DNA of 64,000 nt from Acridotheres tristis. Its lineage: Eukaryota > Chordata > Aves > Passeriformes > Sturnidae. The position numbers and the translations under genes are program-made. The notes under the pieces were generated by a model. It was given only the letters and a program-made list of their open reading frames with translations. It was not told the origin of the DNA and searched no databases. Position 1 is the stretch's first letter; each line of letters opens with the position of its first letter. Location of the stretch: positions 13,182,501 through 13,246,500 of the forward strand of contig CM072891.1 of the NCBI GenBank assembly GCA_037013685.1, given 5' to 3'. Below, piece after piece: positions 27,501 to 38,061 of this stretch.

Positions 27501-30500
27501 TGAGCTTCTGATGTACCTGACGAGCCCTTGCACTTATAAGGTATCCAAGGAAGATACCTTGGCACTGTGATAAAACAAAAGCCTCTCTGAGGTCACACAG
27601 AATCAGTGTAGAAAAGGATTGAAAAATAGAGTAGAAATAACTTGTAAATTTATAATTCAGCTCACCCATCAGCAGATCTAATACTGAGGTAGTCACGTTC
27701 TGCCTTGCGCTTCACAAAGTTAATACAAGTCAGTGCTTCAAATTCTGCCATGGCATCATGAATCCCTTTTACATGGTTCTCCTCTGGGGAAGAAAGGGTT
27801 AATTTTAGGTGTCACAGGCAGACATTAGCAGGTGCCATTAAAATCCCACATATTCACAAAAACAGAGTAAATGAGGGACAGAAACATTAGCCTAGGTTCT
27901 TTCTTATTTTTTGCTCAGTACTGAATTTTGTTTAAGGGTTTTAAAGACTGGCACAAGATCCTCTTTATCAAGATATTTATCCAAATGTATTCAACATTTC
28001 ATTTTTTCAACAACTTGTTCTTAATTCTAGTGGTGATTTTTGATGTATCTTATTGGACACTTGGAGACAATTATGGGAAAGTGTTTTGCTGATGAAAAGC
28101 TGACCATTGAAGCTTCACTGTAATAGTCATTATAAAGGCAGGTATTCTGGAAAACACCATTAGAGGGAATGTTTAATGTTGTCTCCAAGAGAAGAGTCCC
28201 AAAACATGATGCAGGCAAAATGTCTCAATAAAATTTCATCTATTTCTCATTCAGGTCCTTGTAACTTAAAATTTATCCGTGTTTGCACAGCACAAGCAAA
28301 TCCTTAGAATTTGATTTACCCAACTGTTTGTGTGCTCACTCAATGTAAGTTTTTCTCTGAAGCATACTGGACAAAATCCATTAAAAAAACCAATAAACCC
28401 ACCATAGGTAGGATCCAATTCATAGGGAATACGAACAATCCCATCACTGGACTGGGGCCAGTTGCAGTGGCGACAGTTGATGGCACTGCGACTCCTCCGT
28501 GGAACTATGTCACCTTCCTGCAAGAGCTGGGAGCTGTCTGGGGACACAGAAGGGGTGGAAACATTTGAGACATAGATTGCTGCACACTTGCTAAGCACTC
28601 CTGGAAAAACAAGCAGTCACAATGGTAAGAATGATGTTTTACTCTGGTAAATCATCCATCATGTGACACTGAATGAATTATCATCAAATATCTCCCCAGG
28701 AAGGTGCTGGGCAAAAGCAGGAGGCGCCAATAAGGAAACCCAAGGAGGTGGGCAAACCAAAAAGAGGAATGTTGTCAGGAGAAACCTGTAGAAATATTTG
28801 ATGTCTCTTTCTACAGACTATTTTACTTCAAGTAAAGTCACTTGACTCTTGGAGGAGAAAATGTGAGAAAGACAAGCTGATAGATCAGGGAATGTTTGGA
28901 AAGATCAGGGAAGGGGAAGTCTGGAGCAGGGAACATGGAACTGACTGCAGCTTATGTAGGAGTCTGTACTGCAAAGCCATATAATGGCTGAATGCCAGCG
29001 ATGCTTCATTCAAGAAAAAGGCAGTTAAATAACAAAGCATACAAATATCCACATTTTCTCTTTGTGCCCAAAGAATGACAAAGATGTTGAAAGCTAAAGC
29101 TGAAGAAACTGTCTGAATAGTTTTTTTAGTTGCCTCCACACCTGGGAGCGTCTTCAGTACTGACACAATAATTTTGAGATGCTATAGGGCTTCAGCAGAC
29201 CACACCATAATCCCAGTGGTATGTCTTACATGGTGCTGTGTAAGATGGGAAAAACATTGGCACAGATTGTGGTAAGACATCGTACCTCCCACATCACCCC
29301 AAAAAAGCAACAAAGACAGACCCCTTACAACAGGAATTTGGTGGCATTACCTTTGTTAACTTTCAGAATTTTGTTAAAAATATCTTCGTCCTCCTCATCA
29401 GTCTCTGTAGGTGAAGGAGATTCTGTGCAGAAACACAAGAGTATCACTTTCTCATTCCCAGAGAAAACATAAATCCTGATTTTTTACTCTGATGATACAT
29501 GATTTTTCCAGTGATGCATATAAAACTTACAGAGCCTATTTAGGGACGGGAGGGATGTTCAATCATGTAGATGTTTGTTCACTGACACAATCTTGAGAAC
29601 CTCCTAGGTTTGGTTATTTTGGCATTAACCTAGTCCCAGGAGCCAATCTCCTTCAATTATTTCATTATCTCCCTTTATCTTTTTTCCCCCTAGCAGTATT
29701 TTTAGGCCTGAGATGGCACAGTTTTACTTCTTTATGAACAACTCACACTCAAATCCCCAACATAAGATCCCAGAAGCAAAAATGGATGGAGAGAAGTCCT
29801 TCTACTTCTTGCTGGACATGATGACCTCTTGAAAAATCCTCAAGATCAATGGAATTGGAACTGCATTTTCCCTGGGTTGGACTGATGTCCCCACCTAAGC
29901 CCAGCATTAGTGACTCATGGGCCTTGCTAGCAAAATTAGCCAGCTCTGCACACTGTGCAGCAAGTCTTGACATCAATAAAAAGTAGAAACACATGACCTC
30001 TGTGCCTCCTCTAATCTTTAGAAGTGACTTAATTCAGGACATTACTTAAGCAAAGCTATTTTAGCAAAAGTAACAGCTGAGGTTTTTAGCAAGGCCAAGG
30101 AATTAGCCAAAAACAAGAGACCTTGATCTGCGTGAAACATTGTGGTGAGTGCATTCATTTAAAAGTCCTCATAAAGGTTAATTTGTGTTAAGCATGTGTT
30201 ATTTTCTGGAGCAGATAACAATCAGTGTATCCCCTCAAATATATACTTGTAGATGGAATAATACATACCAAATATATCCTCTTGTGTAGTAACCTGCAAG
30301 AACCATACATTAGTATTATTTCTCAATTTATAATATAACATTAAACAACATAACATATAAATTATCAACAGTGTCCAGGCTACCATTGGAAGTATCCTTC
30401 ACTGATGCAGATTTATATACTGTGCCATGTGTAAAGAAGTACCATGGGTGGTAGATACTCTTCTTTGGTACCATGGAAAATAGGAATATCAAAAAGGCAG

Positions 30501-33230
30501 ATGTAATATGAAGTGTGGCATAAGTTTCAGATACACTCTGATGCACAGCTGAGCAGAGAAGACCTTGCTGCACAGCTGTAGATTCAGGTGGAGTACAAGA
30601 GTCCTGACTTTACTTTCCACAGTGTCAAACCCCAAAGTGATCAGAAGAGCTGAATTAGCTTTCCTTACCTCAGTAGGTTCTGTTGCTGCAAAAAGAAAAC
30701 AAACAAACAAACAAAAAAGACAAACATTAGATTCTGAATGCAACTCCACAGTGTTCAACAGCATGGACCTCCTCAGCCATGGGAATGCCTTTGGGAGATC
30801 CCTTTGAGAGGAGGGGAATGGAGTGCACCAGCTGATGCACAGGCACAGAAATTAAAAAGACATTTAATCAAACAACTATGGAAATTCCTAGTAGATTGTG
30901 CTGAGGAACAGAACCCTGATCACTTACCATCTAAGAATCAGTAAAGCATTTTATCAGTTTCTGTGTGGAAAATTACAAAAGAAGCCATTGACAAAAACGT
31001 GATTTGTCCCCAGATTTCTCTGCAACAGGTGCAGGCTAACCAGCTCAACAATATCCCCTGGTTTCACAGTGTCAAAGAATAAGGTTATAACGTGTGATGG
31101 AGGCTATAATTTAGCATGGGGAAAATAATCTCAGTTTCAGTATGTACCTGACAGCAGCTTGGTACCATTCTGAGTCCCAAGGTGCCTTTCTACTGTGATG
31201 CCTTCTGATTTTTACCAAATACGAGATTCTAGATACAAACCAGAAGTGGAAATCTGACCTAATGTACTCATTTCTATCTTCACTGTTATAATATCAAAAA
31301 AGTTTAAAAATTGGAAGGACCTTCAGAGGTCATCAGTTTGTCTGCTTTCCCTAAGGCAGAAACAGTTTTATCTGTATTATTCCTGACCACAGTTTGTTTG
31401 ACCTGTTCTTAAGTGTGATGGATATGTTGCAAGCCTATCTGGCAATCTCTTCCAGTTTCCTAATAATTGCAGTCTTCCTTGTCAAAGTATGAAACAATTT
31501 TGCTTTTCCTATTCAACACTGAAGCAGTGAACACTCATGTAAACAGTTATAATTTCCAAGCCCATCTGTGCCCCAAATTTTACTATAATTTTTTTTCAAT
31601 AAAAGATATGCCAAGTTCTATCACATCTTGCAGCACCATTCCCTTTTCATAACTACTGATCAAACGTAATGAGATGTCTTCCTTTTCAGACTATCTAGCA
31701 CCCACAACAGAACTGCTTTTATTGAGCCAAAATTACTTCAGTCTGTGTCTTCAGACTGTTACTTCAGTTATATGGCAATGGAAGTCCACTGTAATGATGG
31801 TGCTTTATTATAGAAAAATTCGACCAGTTCCCACCAGCTGCATCAGAGAGATCCATGGCATCTAAAAACATTCTGCAGGGAAGAACATTTTCGAGATGGG
31901 TTGACTGGATCCAGAATTTATGCACCCAAGAGGCACTAGATTAACTGAGTAGTCAAAGTCAGTGGAAATTAGGCTCCAGATTCTTAGGCACATAAAACCT
32001 GCAACTTCTTTTTAAAACCCAAATGAGACACCACAGAAGGCATTGGCCATCTCCTTGATGAAATGAACATCTGGTATGATAGGGCTTTCAAAATTATACA
32101 GCTCACATTTTCCCTAAACTCTAAATACTGAAAGATGCTTCAAAAGGCACAAAAAAGCAGTAACAACAATAAATTAAAACTCATTATATGCATTTGCCCC
32201 AGTAAGCCTGCAACTTTGAGTCTGAGCAACTGACTGCCTTAAACTTGAGCAAGCACGTCCCTTGGCCCCTTCTAAATATATTGAGCAGTGATTTTACAAC
32301 ATTCCTTTTTTCCCGTGACATAAATGACAGTTCAAAAGCAGAATTTGTCAATTTTCTTTTGTCATTGACTTGCTGACTAGTCAAGCAAATTTTTCCAAGG
32401 TGTTTTCTTTTTACACACATTACACCCAACCTGTTAGTTTCTTGCTGTAGTTAAAGTCTGCCTACAGTTTTCTTTCCATTGACCTCTGAAAGTCTACAAT
32501 TATTTCCTCGTATTTTGCAAGTTAACAAAAGCTGTTCAGCTAAGCCTGTTCCAAACCAGAACAAAGCAAAGCTTCCTTTGATGCCTGACATCTCTTTCTC
32601 ATCCAGCTGCATTGAGGTAGTCAAGGAAAAAAGTGATTAGCAGTCTTATTATAACACTCAACTCAATGAAAAGGTATCAATGTCTAATTAAAATTTTATT
32701 TTCAAGACCGTGAAAGCACATCTAAATTAACCTAATAAACTATGCCCCAAAAGTCTGTGTAAAGCGCATCTTTATAAAAACACATCTGCACTCAGCTCAA
32801 TAACAAGTTATGAAACATAGCATTATTCAAAAAGTCTGCTTTCATATGCTCTAAAAACAAGTCAAAACCAAGTATGTAGTAAGCAGTCAAGAAATAACAG
32901 TTGTTTTTAAAATACAGTATAAATCCTACTTACTTGCTGTGCTGTTTTCATAGTTCTCCTGCAAAATCAACAGGTAAAAGTCATTATTCTTCTATAGCTG
33001 ACAATTGCAGCAACAATATTATCAAAATCAGGGTGAACGGAGGAACTAAACCGTTATATCGCCTTTATTTACTATTACATTGCTAATATTTTCTTGCAGC
33101 AAACGCGTCAAAGTGGGCCTTGGCGGCTTCACTAGATGAGGCGGCTGGAGCAGGGTCTCACCTGGATCGGGAATGCCCGGGCGGCGCGGAGCAGGAACGC
33201 GGCGCAGAGCAGGAACCAGCGCAGCCCCAT
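24314..33230 (-). CDS. Hatching-enzyme-type astacin metalloprotease with CUB domain (UVS.2/HCE-like), 12 exons
   Basis: Secreted zinc endopeptidase of the astacin family; relatives digest the egg envelope at hatching. Twelve exons join in frame to 419 residues plus one base. Residues 1-19 are a signal peptide, 20-107 an acidic Thr/Glu-rich propeptide, 108-305 the catalytic domain, 308-419 a CUB domain. The zinc site is HELEHALGFLHEHSRSDRD (204-222), fitting HExxHxxGFxHExxRxDRD, and the Met-turn is SVMHY (257-261). Cysteines 112, 115, 155, 176, 196 and 305 give the six-cysteine pattern of hatching enzymes, in which the extra N-terminal pair sets them apart from four-cysteine astacins. A single CUB and no EGF or MAM domain argue against BMP1/tolloid and meprins; mammalian ASTL lacks a CUB. 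Xenopus UVS.2 has two CUB domains, so an exon may be missing at the 3' end. No frameshift or stop was seen. I give no symbol because naming in birds is inconsistent. Confidence 0.9.
24540..24958 (-). other. Protease intron 11
   Basis: A GT-AG intron of 419 bases splitting the CUB domain. No other feature was seen in it. Confidence 0.85.
24959..25074 (-). CDS. Protease exon 11: first half of the CUB domain
   Basis: Encodes residues 306-344, phase 1 in and phase 0 out. It holds C308, the SANYPKNYSDNTNCVW stretch (321-336) typical of CUB domains, and a basic end RTRARK. C308 and C334 are the expected first CUB disulphide. Acceptor TTTCCTCAG and donor GTAACC flank it. Confidence 0.88.
25075..26050 (-). 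other. Protease intron 10
   Basis: AT-rich intron between the catalytic domain and the CUB domain, with a T run near 25548-25560. No coding or RNA feature was seen. Confidence 0.8.
26051..26178 (-). CDS. Protease exon 10: end of the catalytic domain
   Basis: Encodes residues 264-305. It includes the conserved C-terminal block IGQRQGMSNLDVAKINKLYN and C305, which pairs with C155 in astacins. The acceptor is CTTTTCAG and the donor GTAAGT. N268 lies in an N-x-T sequon (NTT). Confidence 0.9.
26179..26558 (-). other. Protease intron 9
   Basis: A GT-AG intron of 380 bases. Nothing else was recognised. Confidence 0.8.
26559..26643 (-). CDS. Protease exon 9: Met-turn exon
   Basis: Encodes residues 235-263, including LPYDYSSVMHYGP with the Met-turn methionine M259 and the zinc-associated tyrosine Y261. 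The acceptor used is ATTACAG at 26644-26650. A second AG seven bases further would break the frame, so the first is chosen. Confidence 0.9.
26760..26938 (-). CDS. Protease exon 8: zinc-binding active-site exon
   Basis: Encodes residues 175-234. H204, H208 and H214 bind zinc and E205 is the catalytic glutamate in HELEHALGFLHEHSRSDRD. C176 and C196 form the disulphide within the domain. It is preceded by CTCTCTCAG and followed by GTAAGT. This exon alone assigns the gene to the astacin family. Confidence 0.95.
26939..27665 (-). other. Protease intron 7
   Basis: A GT-AG intron of 727 bases between exons 7 and 8. Nothing else was recognised in it. Confidence 0.8.
27666..27783 (-). CDS. Protease exon 7: N-terminal catalytic subdomain
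   Basis: Encodes residues 136-174. It contains HDAMAEFEALTCINFVKRKA, matching the astacin helix that ends at C155, and DYLSIRSADG leading to the GC of the next exon. The acceptor is TTCCCCAG and the donor GTGAGC. Confidence 0.9.
27784..28402 (-). other. Protease intron 6
   Basis: A GT-AG intron of 619 bases, AT-rich. The frame of exon 6 stays open for a few codons into it, without meaning. Confidence 0.8.
28403..28600 (-). CDS. Protease exon 6: end of propeptide and start of the mature enzyme
   Basis: Encodes residues 70-135. LLQEGDIVPRRSRSAINCR contains the propeptide Gly-Asp (G99-D100) that, by family analogy, gives the aspartate-switch ligand holding zinc in the proenzyme; the usual Phe of FxGD is Gln here. 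Cleavage is expected after R107, leaving SAINCRHCNWPQSSDG as the mature start. C112 and C115 are the extra cysteine pair of hatching enzymes. N82 is in an NVS sequon. Confidence 0.92.
28601..29350 (-). other. Protease intron 5
   Basis: A GT-AG intron of 750 bases separating the acidic propeptide segment from the activation site. No feature was recognised. Confidence 0.8.
29351..29422 (-). CDS. Protease exon 5: acidic propeptide segment
   Basis: Encodes residues 46-69, including ETDEEDEDIFNKILKVNK. The acidic run followed by an I-x-x-I-L-x-x-N-K helix resembles the propeptide of fish and frog hatching enzymes. Phase 1 in and phase 1 out; the acceptor is CTGCACAG and the donor GTAATG. Confidence 0.85.
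29423..30268 (-). other. Protease intron 4
   Basis: A GT-AG intron of 846 bases. A minus-strand frame at 29749-29994 is not flanked by useful splice sites in frame and is taken as chance. Confidence 0.7.
30269..30293 (-). CDS. Protease microexon 4 (25 nt)
   Basis: Encodes VTTQEDIF plus one base, phase 0 to phase 1. It is flanked by TTCTTGCAG and GTATGT. The exon is supported by splice signals and by keeping the frame between exons 3 and 5; there is no domain match because propeptides of this family vary. Confidence 0.7.
30294..30668 (-). other. Protease intron 3
   Basis: A GT-AG intron of 375 bases between microexons 3 and 4. Nothing else was recognised in it. Confidence 0.7.
30669..30685 (-). 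CDS. Protease microexon 3 (17 nt)
   Basis: Supplies T-TEPTE, phase 1 to phase 0. It sits between TCTTTTTGCAG and GTAAGG. At 17 bases it is near the lower size limit for exons. A (TTTG)n tract lies directly upstream on the sense strand. Confidence 0.65.
30694..30718. repeat. (AAAC)n microsatellite at the exon 3 acceptor
   Basis: Four or more CAAA units on the plus strand read as (TTTG)n on the gene's sense strand, within the pyrimidine-rich zone 9 to 33 bases upstream of microexon 3. It may act as part of the polypyrimidine tract. Confidence 0.75.
31295..31480 (-). mobile_element. Old CR1-type LINE fragment in protease intron 2
   Basis: The plus strand reads TTGGAAGGACCTTCAGAGGT, then CATCAGTTTGTCTGC, GTTTGACCTGTTCTTAA and GGCAATCTCTTCCAGTTTCC. 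This is the antisense of a CR1 3' end, which usually reads TTGGAAGGGACCTTCAGAGGTCATC, so the element lies on the minus strand. Divergence is high, pointing to an old family. Sequence to about 31620 may also belong to it. Confidence 0.8.
32934..32958 (-). CDS. Protease microexon 2 (25 nt)
   Basis: Encodes ENYENSTA plus one base, phase 0 to phase 1, flanked by TGATTTTGCAG and GTAAGTAG. N28 in the NST triplet is a possible glycosylation site. It joins exon 1 to exon 3 in frame. Confidence 0.7.
33162..33230 (-). CDS. Protease exon 1: start codon and signal peptide
   Basis: Encodes 23 residues beginning MGLRWFLLCAAFLLRAARA, a classical signal peptide with a basic residue, a hydrophobic core and an Ala-x-Ala type cleavage site before FPIQ. 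The ATG sits in GGCACCATGG, a strong Kozak context, and is followed after 69 bases by the donor GTGAGA. Upstream in-frame ATGs exist, but only this one gives a signal peptide. Confidence 0.88.
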
Positions 33231-33284
33231 GGTGCCGGGACACGGGCAGCCCTTGTGCCTGGCCGGCGGGCAGCGCAGCCCCAG

Positions 33285-33290
33285 ATATAC
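33285..33290 (-). promoter_or_regulatory. TATA-like element upstream of the protease gene
   Basis: GTATAT in the context GCGGGTATATCTGGGG lies 55 bases upstream of the start codon within GC-rich sequence. At the usual spacing the transcript would start around 33255-33260, giving a 5' leader of about 25-30 bases. This fits a stage-specific, tissue-restricted promoter, but only the motif is seen. Confidence 0.4.
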
Positions 33291-33427
33291 CCGCAGAGCC
33301 TGCTCTGCCCGGCCTGGGACAGCCCTGCCCGGCCAATGGGAATCCCTGCAGGAGCACAGCCCTGCTGCCTCCACGGCCACTTTAGCCCCCGGGCATCCTC
33401 ATTGCTGTCACCGCCATCTGCAGCATC

Positions 33428-33453
33428 CCTCCTCCTCCTCCTCCTCCTCCTCC
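33428..33453. repeat. (CCT)n microsatellite in the GC-rich flank of exon 1
   Basis: About eight CCT units, read as (AGG)n on the gene's strand. It lies about 200 bases upstream of the protease start codon in GC-rich sequence. Such polypurine tracts are common near vertebrate promoters; a function is not shown. Its low stop-codon density creates several overlapping open frames here that should not be read as genes. Confidence 0.8.
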
Positions 33454-36400
33454 CACGGCCATTCCTGCCGCTGCCCACAGCTGGCTCAGCCTCCTCACGC
33501 TCCTGCTGCCAGGAGCTTCCTCTGCTTCTTGGAGGAGCTTTCCTGAAATGTTCGCTTTGGCTGCTACCACACAGGAATCCACTATTCCTGGATAACTCTC
33601 CGGAGAACGGCGTTGTGAGGATTTCAGGGCGCAGGTGACTTTCTTCTTTATGTCCCTGAGATTACAGGAGGCCGTGACAGCACTGTGCTGCTTTTTCACA
33701 TGGCTATCCAGTGAGCTTATGACTGTGTCTTCCCTGAGACAGCTCATGCTTCTATAAGAACATATTTTTGGTTTTTCCTGTGTGCTTCTTGATGTTTCAG
33801 CACATCAGGAGCATCTTCCGTGTTCCATTATTTCCAGCAGTCTGAGAGTTACAGGTGCCCTTACGAGTTTTGTGACCAGCAATCAGAGAGGGGGAAAAGA
33901 GAGCAGCAGCACAAGCAGCACTTACTCATTTTGAGAATGATTAACAGATTTGCTTTGCTGGAGTGCACTTGCCCAGAGGAAACCGCGAGCAGATCTAGCA
34001 AGAAACGCTTGTAGGAGGCAAACCAGCATCCACTGAGCCTCTTAATCACAGCAACCTCTTCTCACAGCAAAGCTCTGCTTAGTGAACCATTTCTTGAAGC
34101 TGCTGTGGCTGGGAAAGCTTCTGGTCTCTGATACACTTTTGGTTTGTGTCAGAGTACATTTTCCATGCATGGAAAAGGAAACTGAATTATAAAATGCACT
34201 GGTTCTGTCTCTAGACCATGCTAGTCCTCAGATACCCTCAGAGTAAGTTTTAAAGCCACTTATTCCTTATTTCTGTATTGAATAAGATGCTCTAGAGACT
34301 CTCTATGCTGGTGAAAGAATCAAGAAGCAGCATAAGGCTTTCCATCTATTTGTCTCCAAATCATACCCAGTCAAGAGTAGGAATTAGATGGAAATGAAAT
34401 CTGAATTGTGTTGGAGGGGATTACTTTTTATTTCAGTGGTGGAAAGTTCACAGTGCACACTGCTGACTATCTTAAGAAAGTCTGGATTGACAAAGTCCAG
34501 GGATAAACTTTTATCACCCCCACAGGGAGGCAGCATAGGGGGATATCAGTTTTCTCTGCACACTGGCTGAAGGAAGGTCTGCCCTAGGTTAGTAAACAGC
34601 AGGGTGGCACATGGTCCTTGTGGCCATGAAAGAGCATCAAGCAGCCTTTGTCAGCATGTTAATCCTGTTGTGTGTCCTTTGTGCACATAAATGTTCTCAA
34701 TAAGCAATGCTAAGTGTCTTCTTTTAATATTTGTCTTTCAGAGGGATTAAAATCTTCCTTGTGCTCAAGCAAAGCTATGCAGCTCTGGTCTACAGTGGGA
34801 GAATGATTCTCCATGTTTTTCACTCAACACAAGGACAAAACCAAAGTCCATGATGCATGCCAAAACCATACCAAAACCACTCTGCAACATGGGGCTGGCA
34901 CATAATCTGTTTTCATTAGAGTTTAGGGGGAAAAAAAGGAAAAATCAGAACACTCTCAGGGAAAATCAGTCCAGGAGGAAAAAGAGGGATCAGAGGTAGT
35001 GAGGGCATAAAACAAACTTTAAAAGCAAGATAGACAGGTTGGTAACCTCAGCACCTTTGTAGCACATTATTGGGAAAATACTGCTCCTAAATGACTGATT
35101 AGCTGCCTGTGCTCAGGAAAGAGAGAGGCAAAAAGGATGCAGCACGTTTTATCCTGGAAATGTTACTATGCTGACACACTAAACAGTTCATGGAATAGAT
35201 TGCTGCATGCCACGTTTTCCATAAGCTAACAAATTGTGCTGATGGGGGAGGTGGCTTTTTGGGATCAGGGATGTGGCTGAAAATGTTGCAGCTGGCAAAG
35301 TACCCATAACAGAGTGAGGGGGAGTGCTGGTACTCATGGTTCCTGCCAGTTCTGAAGATCTTATCACCTTGTGCCTTGTATTTAGATTCAGTATTTGGTT
35401 ATTTTCCAAAGTGTGGTACTTATGGAGGAGGAATTGTCAGCAGGCCTGTTTTCACTATCAAAATACACTCTAATTTATTGAGATATTGCAAAAACAGGAC
35501 AGAGTTTTACTAGATACAACAAAACTGGTACCTCTAGTAGAGAAAATACCACAGAAATGGTTTTGAACCCTTAGGAACCAAACGAGGACTTAATGAAGAG
35601 AAGCTGTCTTTGCATGTATACACAAAAAGCATGTGGGAAGTTTTGTCAGACCCGAGTTCTCCTGTCAGCATATCCCAATTTCTGGTGGACAGTAGGGATT
35701 CCACAGATTCTGAACATATGAACAATGATTAGCAGATGTCCAAAATCAACAGCAAAATGTCAAAAAGTACTTGAACGATGTCATAGTCCACAAGAAGTCT
35801 CTCAGCAAAAAATAGCATTGCTCCTAAGTGATCACTACAAAACTTGGAGTTGTGCCTGAGGACATAAACTTGTTTGCAGAAATCTGTAGGAGTAACCAAG
35901 AAAATAATATATAGACATACCAATTTAAAAAAAAAATATTTTCCCTTTTGTTGATATGGGAATTCACTGCAAGTATATCTAGTTAAAATCAAAACAGCAG
36001 ATGCATGAAAGGTAAAACAGTCCTGCAGAAATCTTTCAGATTTTGTTCAGCCATATGTCATTTAGTCACATGTGTTATTCTCTTTGGAGTCTTTCACTGT
36101 AAACAGCTCCCAAAATATAATTTAAAACATCAAGATTTAGTTATGGAAAAAAAATTGCACTAATTGCTACTAATTGCTGTGCCATGAAATGTAGGAAAAA
36201 AATGACTCCAGGAGCTAATAGAAATCTTTATGTCGAGCAGTTTGTGGAAGTTATGTGATCACCACCATAACTGATTCATGGTAAGATACTAACTAATTTT
36301 GAAAGTTTAAAATCATCTGGCTTTACCAAAACCAACCATTGAAGCAATGGTATGGACCACAACACATAACTGAAATTGCTGTGGATTGGCATCCCATGAA

Positions 36401-38061
36401 TAAACACCACACAATTACATATGCAGTCTGGGGTTAATGACAAATCTAAACCATATTGTTTTAGGTAGAATTGCTCAGTATCATTTCCCAGGAATGTCTG
36501 CTTTGTACAGCATTCCAGTATTTTGGCTCACTTTCATTTGGAAAAGGAATTCTGGTTTCCACTGAGCTCTGGATTCATGAATTCTGAACCCCCATCCTCT
36601 GCACAGTCTGCTCTTGTGCAGTGCTTTCAGCTCAGTGCTTTTTGTCTCCCTCTCACTAATTCCAAGTGCCCTAATCACACAGAAATCACTTCCTTTTCTG
36701 TGGTGTCTGTATGATCAGACACTTTTCAGATATAAATCAGTCCTCACACAAGTTTTCTCTGTTCTGGCTTAAAGGACTTTCAGCCCTTCAGTCTAATAAT
36801 TCCACTCTTCTTGATTCTACAATTATATTTCATTCCTTCCAAGTTGCCTGTGCCTTTTTGGCAGTGCAGTGATTAGGAGTGGACAATTTGAGGGGAATTC
36901 ATGCCAGCCAGTACTGCACTTTCCTGGTGGAGAGTATTACTGAAGCTCTGGCAGCTGCTGAGGGTTTCACAAGTAACCAGCACAGACTTCAAGTCCCTAT
37001 ATTGAAGACTGATGTGTTTTATAAAAGACAGCTCTAGACAAGTCAAAGTGGAGTTAGAAGCTGTTTCCCAGTGCCCATGACCATTCATAGATTTACTTGT
37101 CCTTCATGTCCCTCTCCACATTTCTTCTTTGGATCCTACCTCTCAGAGAAGACCTGCAGTTGTTCAGGTTCTTGTTCCATTTTCTGCTTTGCTTTCCATT
37201 TTTGGGGGCTTCCACGTCACTGCTGACACCATCTGGAGCACATGATTTGCAGGTTCTTTAGCAGAACACTGACACATTCTCCATGATTTCAATGACTAGC
37301 TCCAGCTGCGTCCTACCCCTGATTGTTTCTTGAAAGAACTCAAACCTAAAATGATGAACATTGGTTAGTCACTTTTCTATTCAAAGAGCCAAACCTAGAA
37401 ACTCTGAACTTTAATCTGTCTTCAGAAAAAGGGCAATGAAGAAAAAAAATTTTTTTTGTGATGCGTTCTTCTTTACAAAAGAAAAACATGGAGTTAGAAA
37501 AAACAATAGTAAAGAAAAGTTGGAATGGTAAAAACGTTGCAACTTCTAAAATAAAAGTTGAAAACATGTCGATTTTAATTTAAAAATCAGATTTCAAGGC
37601 CAAATTTAGCAAAGCATAATTTACCAGTTAAACTAGCATTTGTAATGATGTGTGATCCAATGGCTATTTGGGCTGAAGGAAGGAGAATGGAAGTGATGAA
37701 ACTGGAACTTTAATTTGGACAATTCTAGTAATGAACTTCTGATTGCCTTGAAAAAAAATAACAAATTCCTTCCTTTTATCAGGAGAAGCCATCTGATTTG
37801 TCTGCTGCCCTTAGGTGAAGAAAGGATGGATCAAAGGGTTTACACGATGTTTCCAGCCTGCAGAGCAATGTTATGCTGATTGCAAAGGAATCCATGTGAT
37901 GGGGTAAGGTGCAAGCTGTTTGAGCAGTGCCTGGGGTCATTTTTGGTCTCTGAAGGGAGACACCCAGTGCTGCCCCAGCTGGGGAGATCTCCTTGTGACA
38001 GATTATGCAATGCCAGCCAGCTTCCTTGCTTGGTTTCATCTCCTGTGAGCAGAAGTGTCCT

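Larger units (their letters stand above)
30686..32933 (-). other. Protease intron 2
   Basis: The largest intron, 2248 bases. It holds the (TTTG)n tract at its 3' end and the old CR1 fragment at 31295-31480. No other feature was seen. Confidence 0.7.

Noticed and set aside
24314..33230. Assignment of the protease to BMP1/tolloid, meprin or mammalian-type ASTL
   Set aside because: No EGF, MAM or further CUB domains are seen, and the extra N-terminal cysteine pair and propeptide fit hatching enzymes better.
33120..33638. Open frame of 172 codons on the plus strand opposite the protease promoter
   Set aside because: It overlaps several other frames in GC-rich DNA with few stops, is low-complexity (poly-Ser/Leu from the CCT repeat) and resembles no family.
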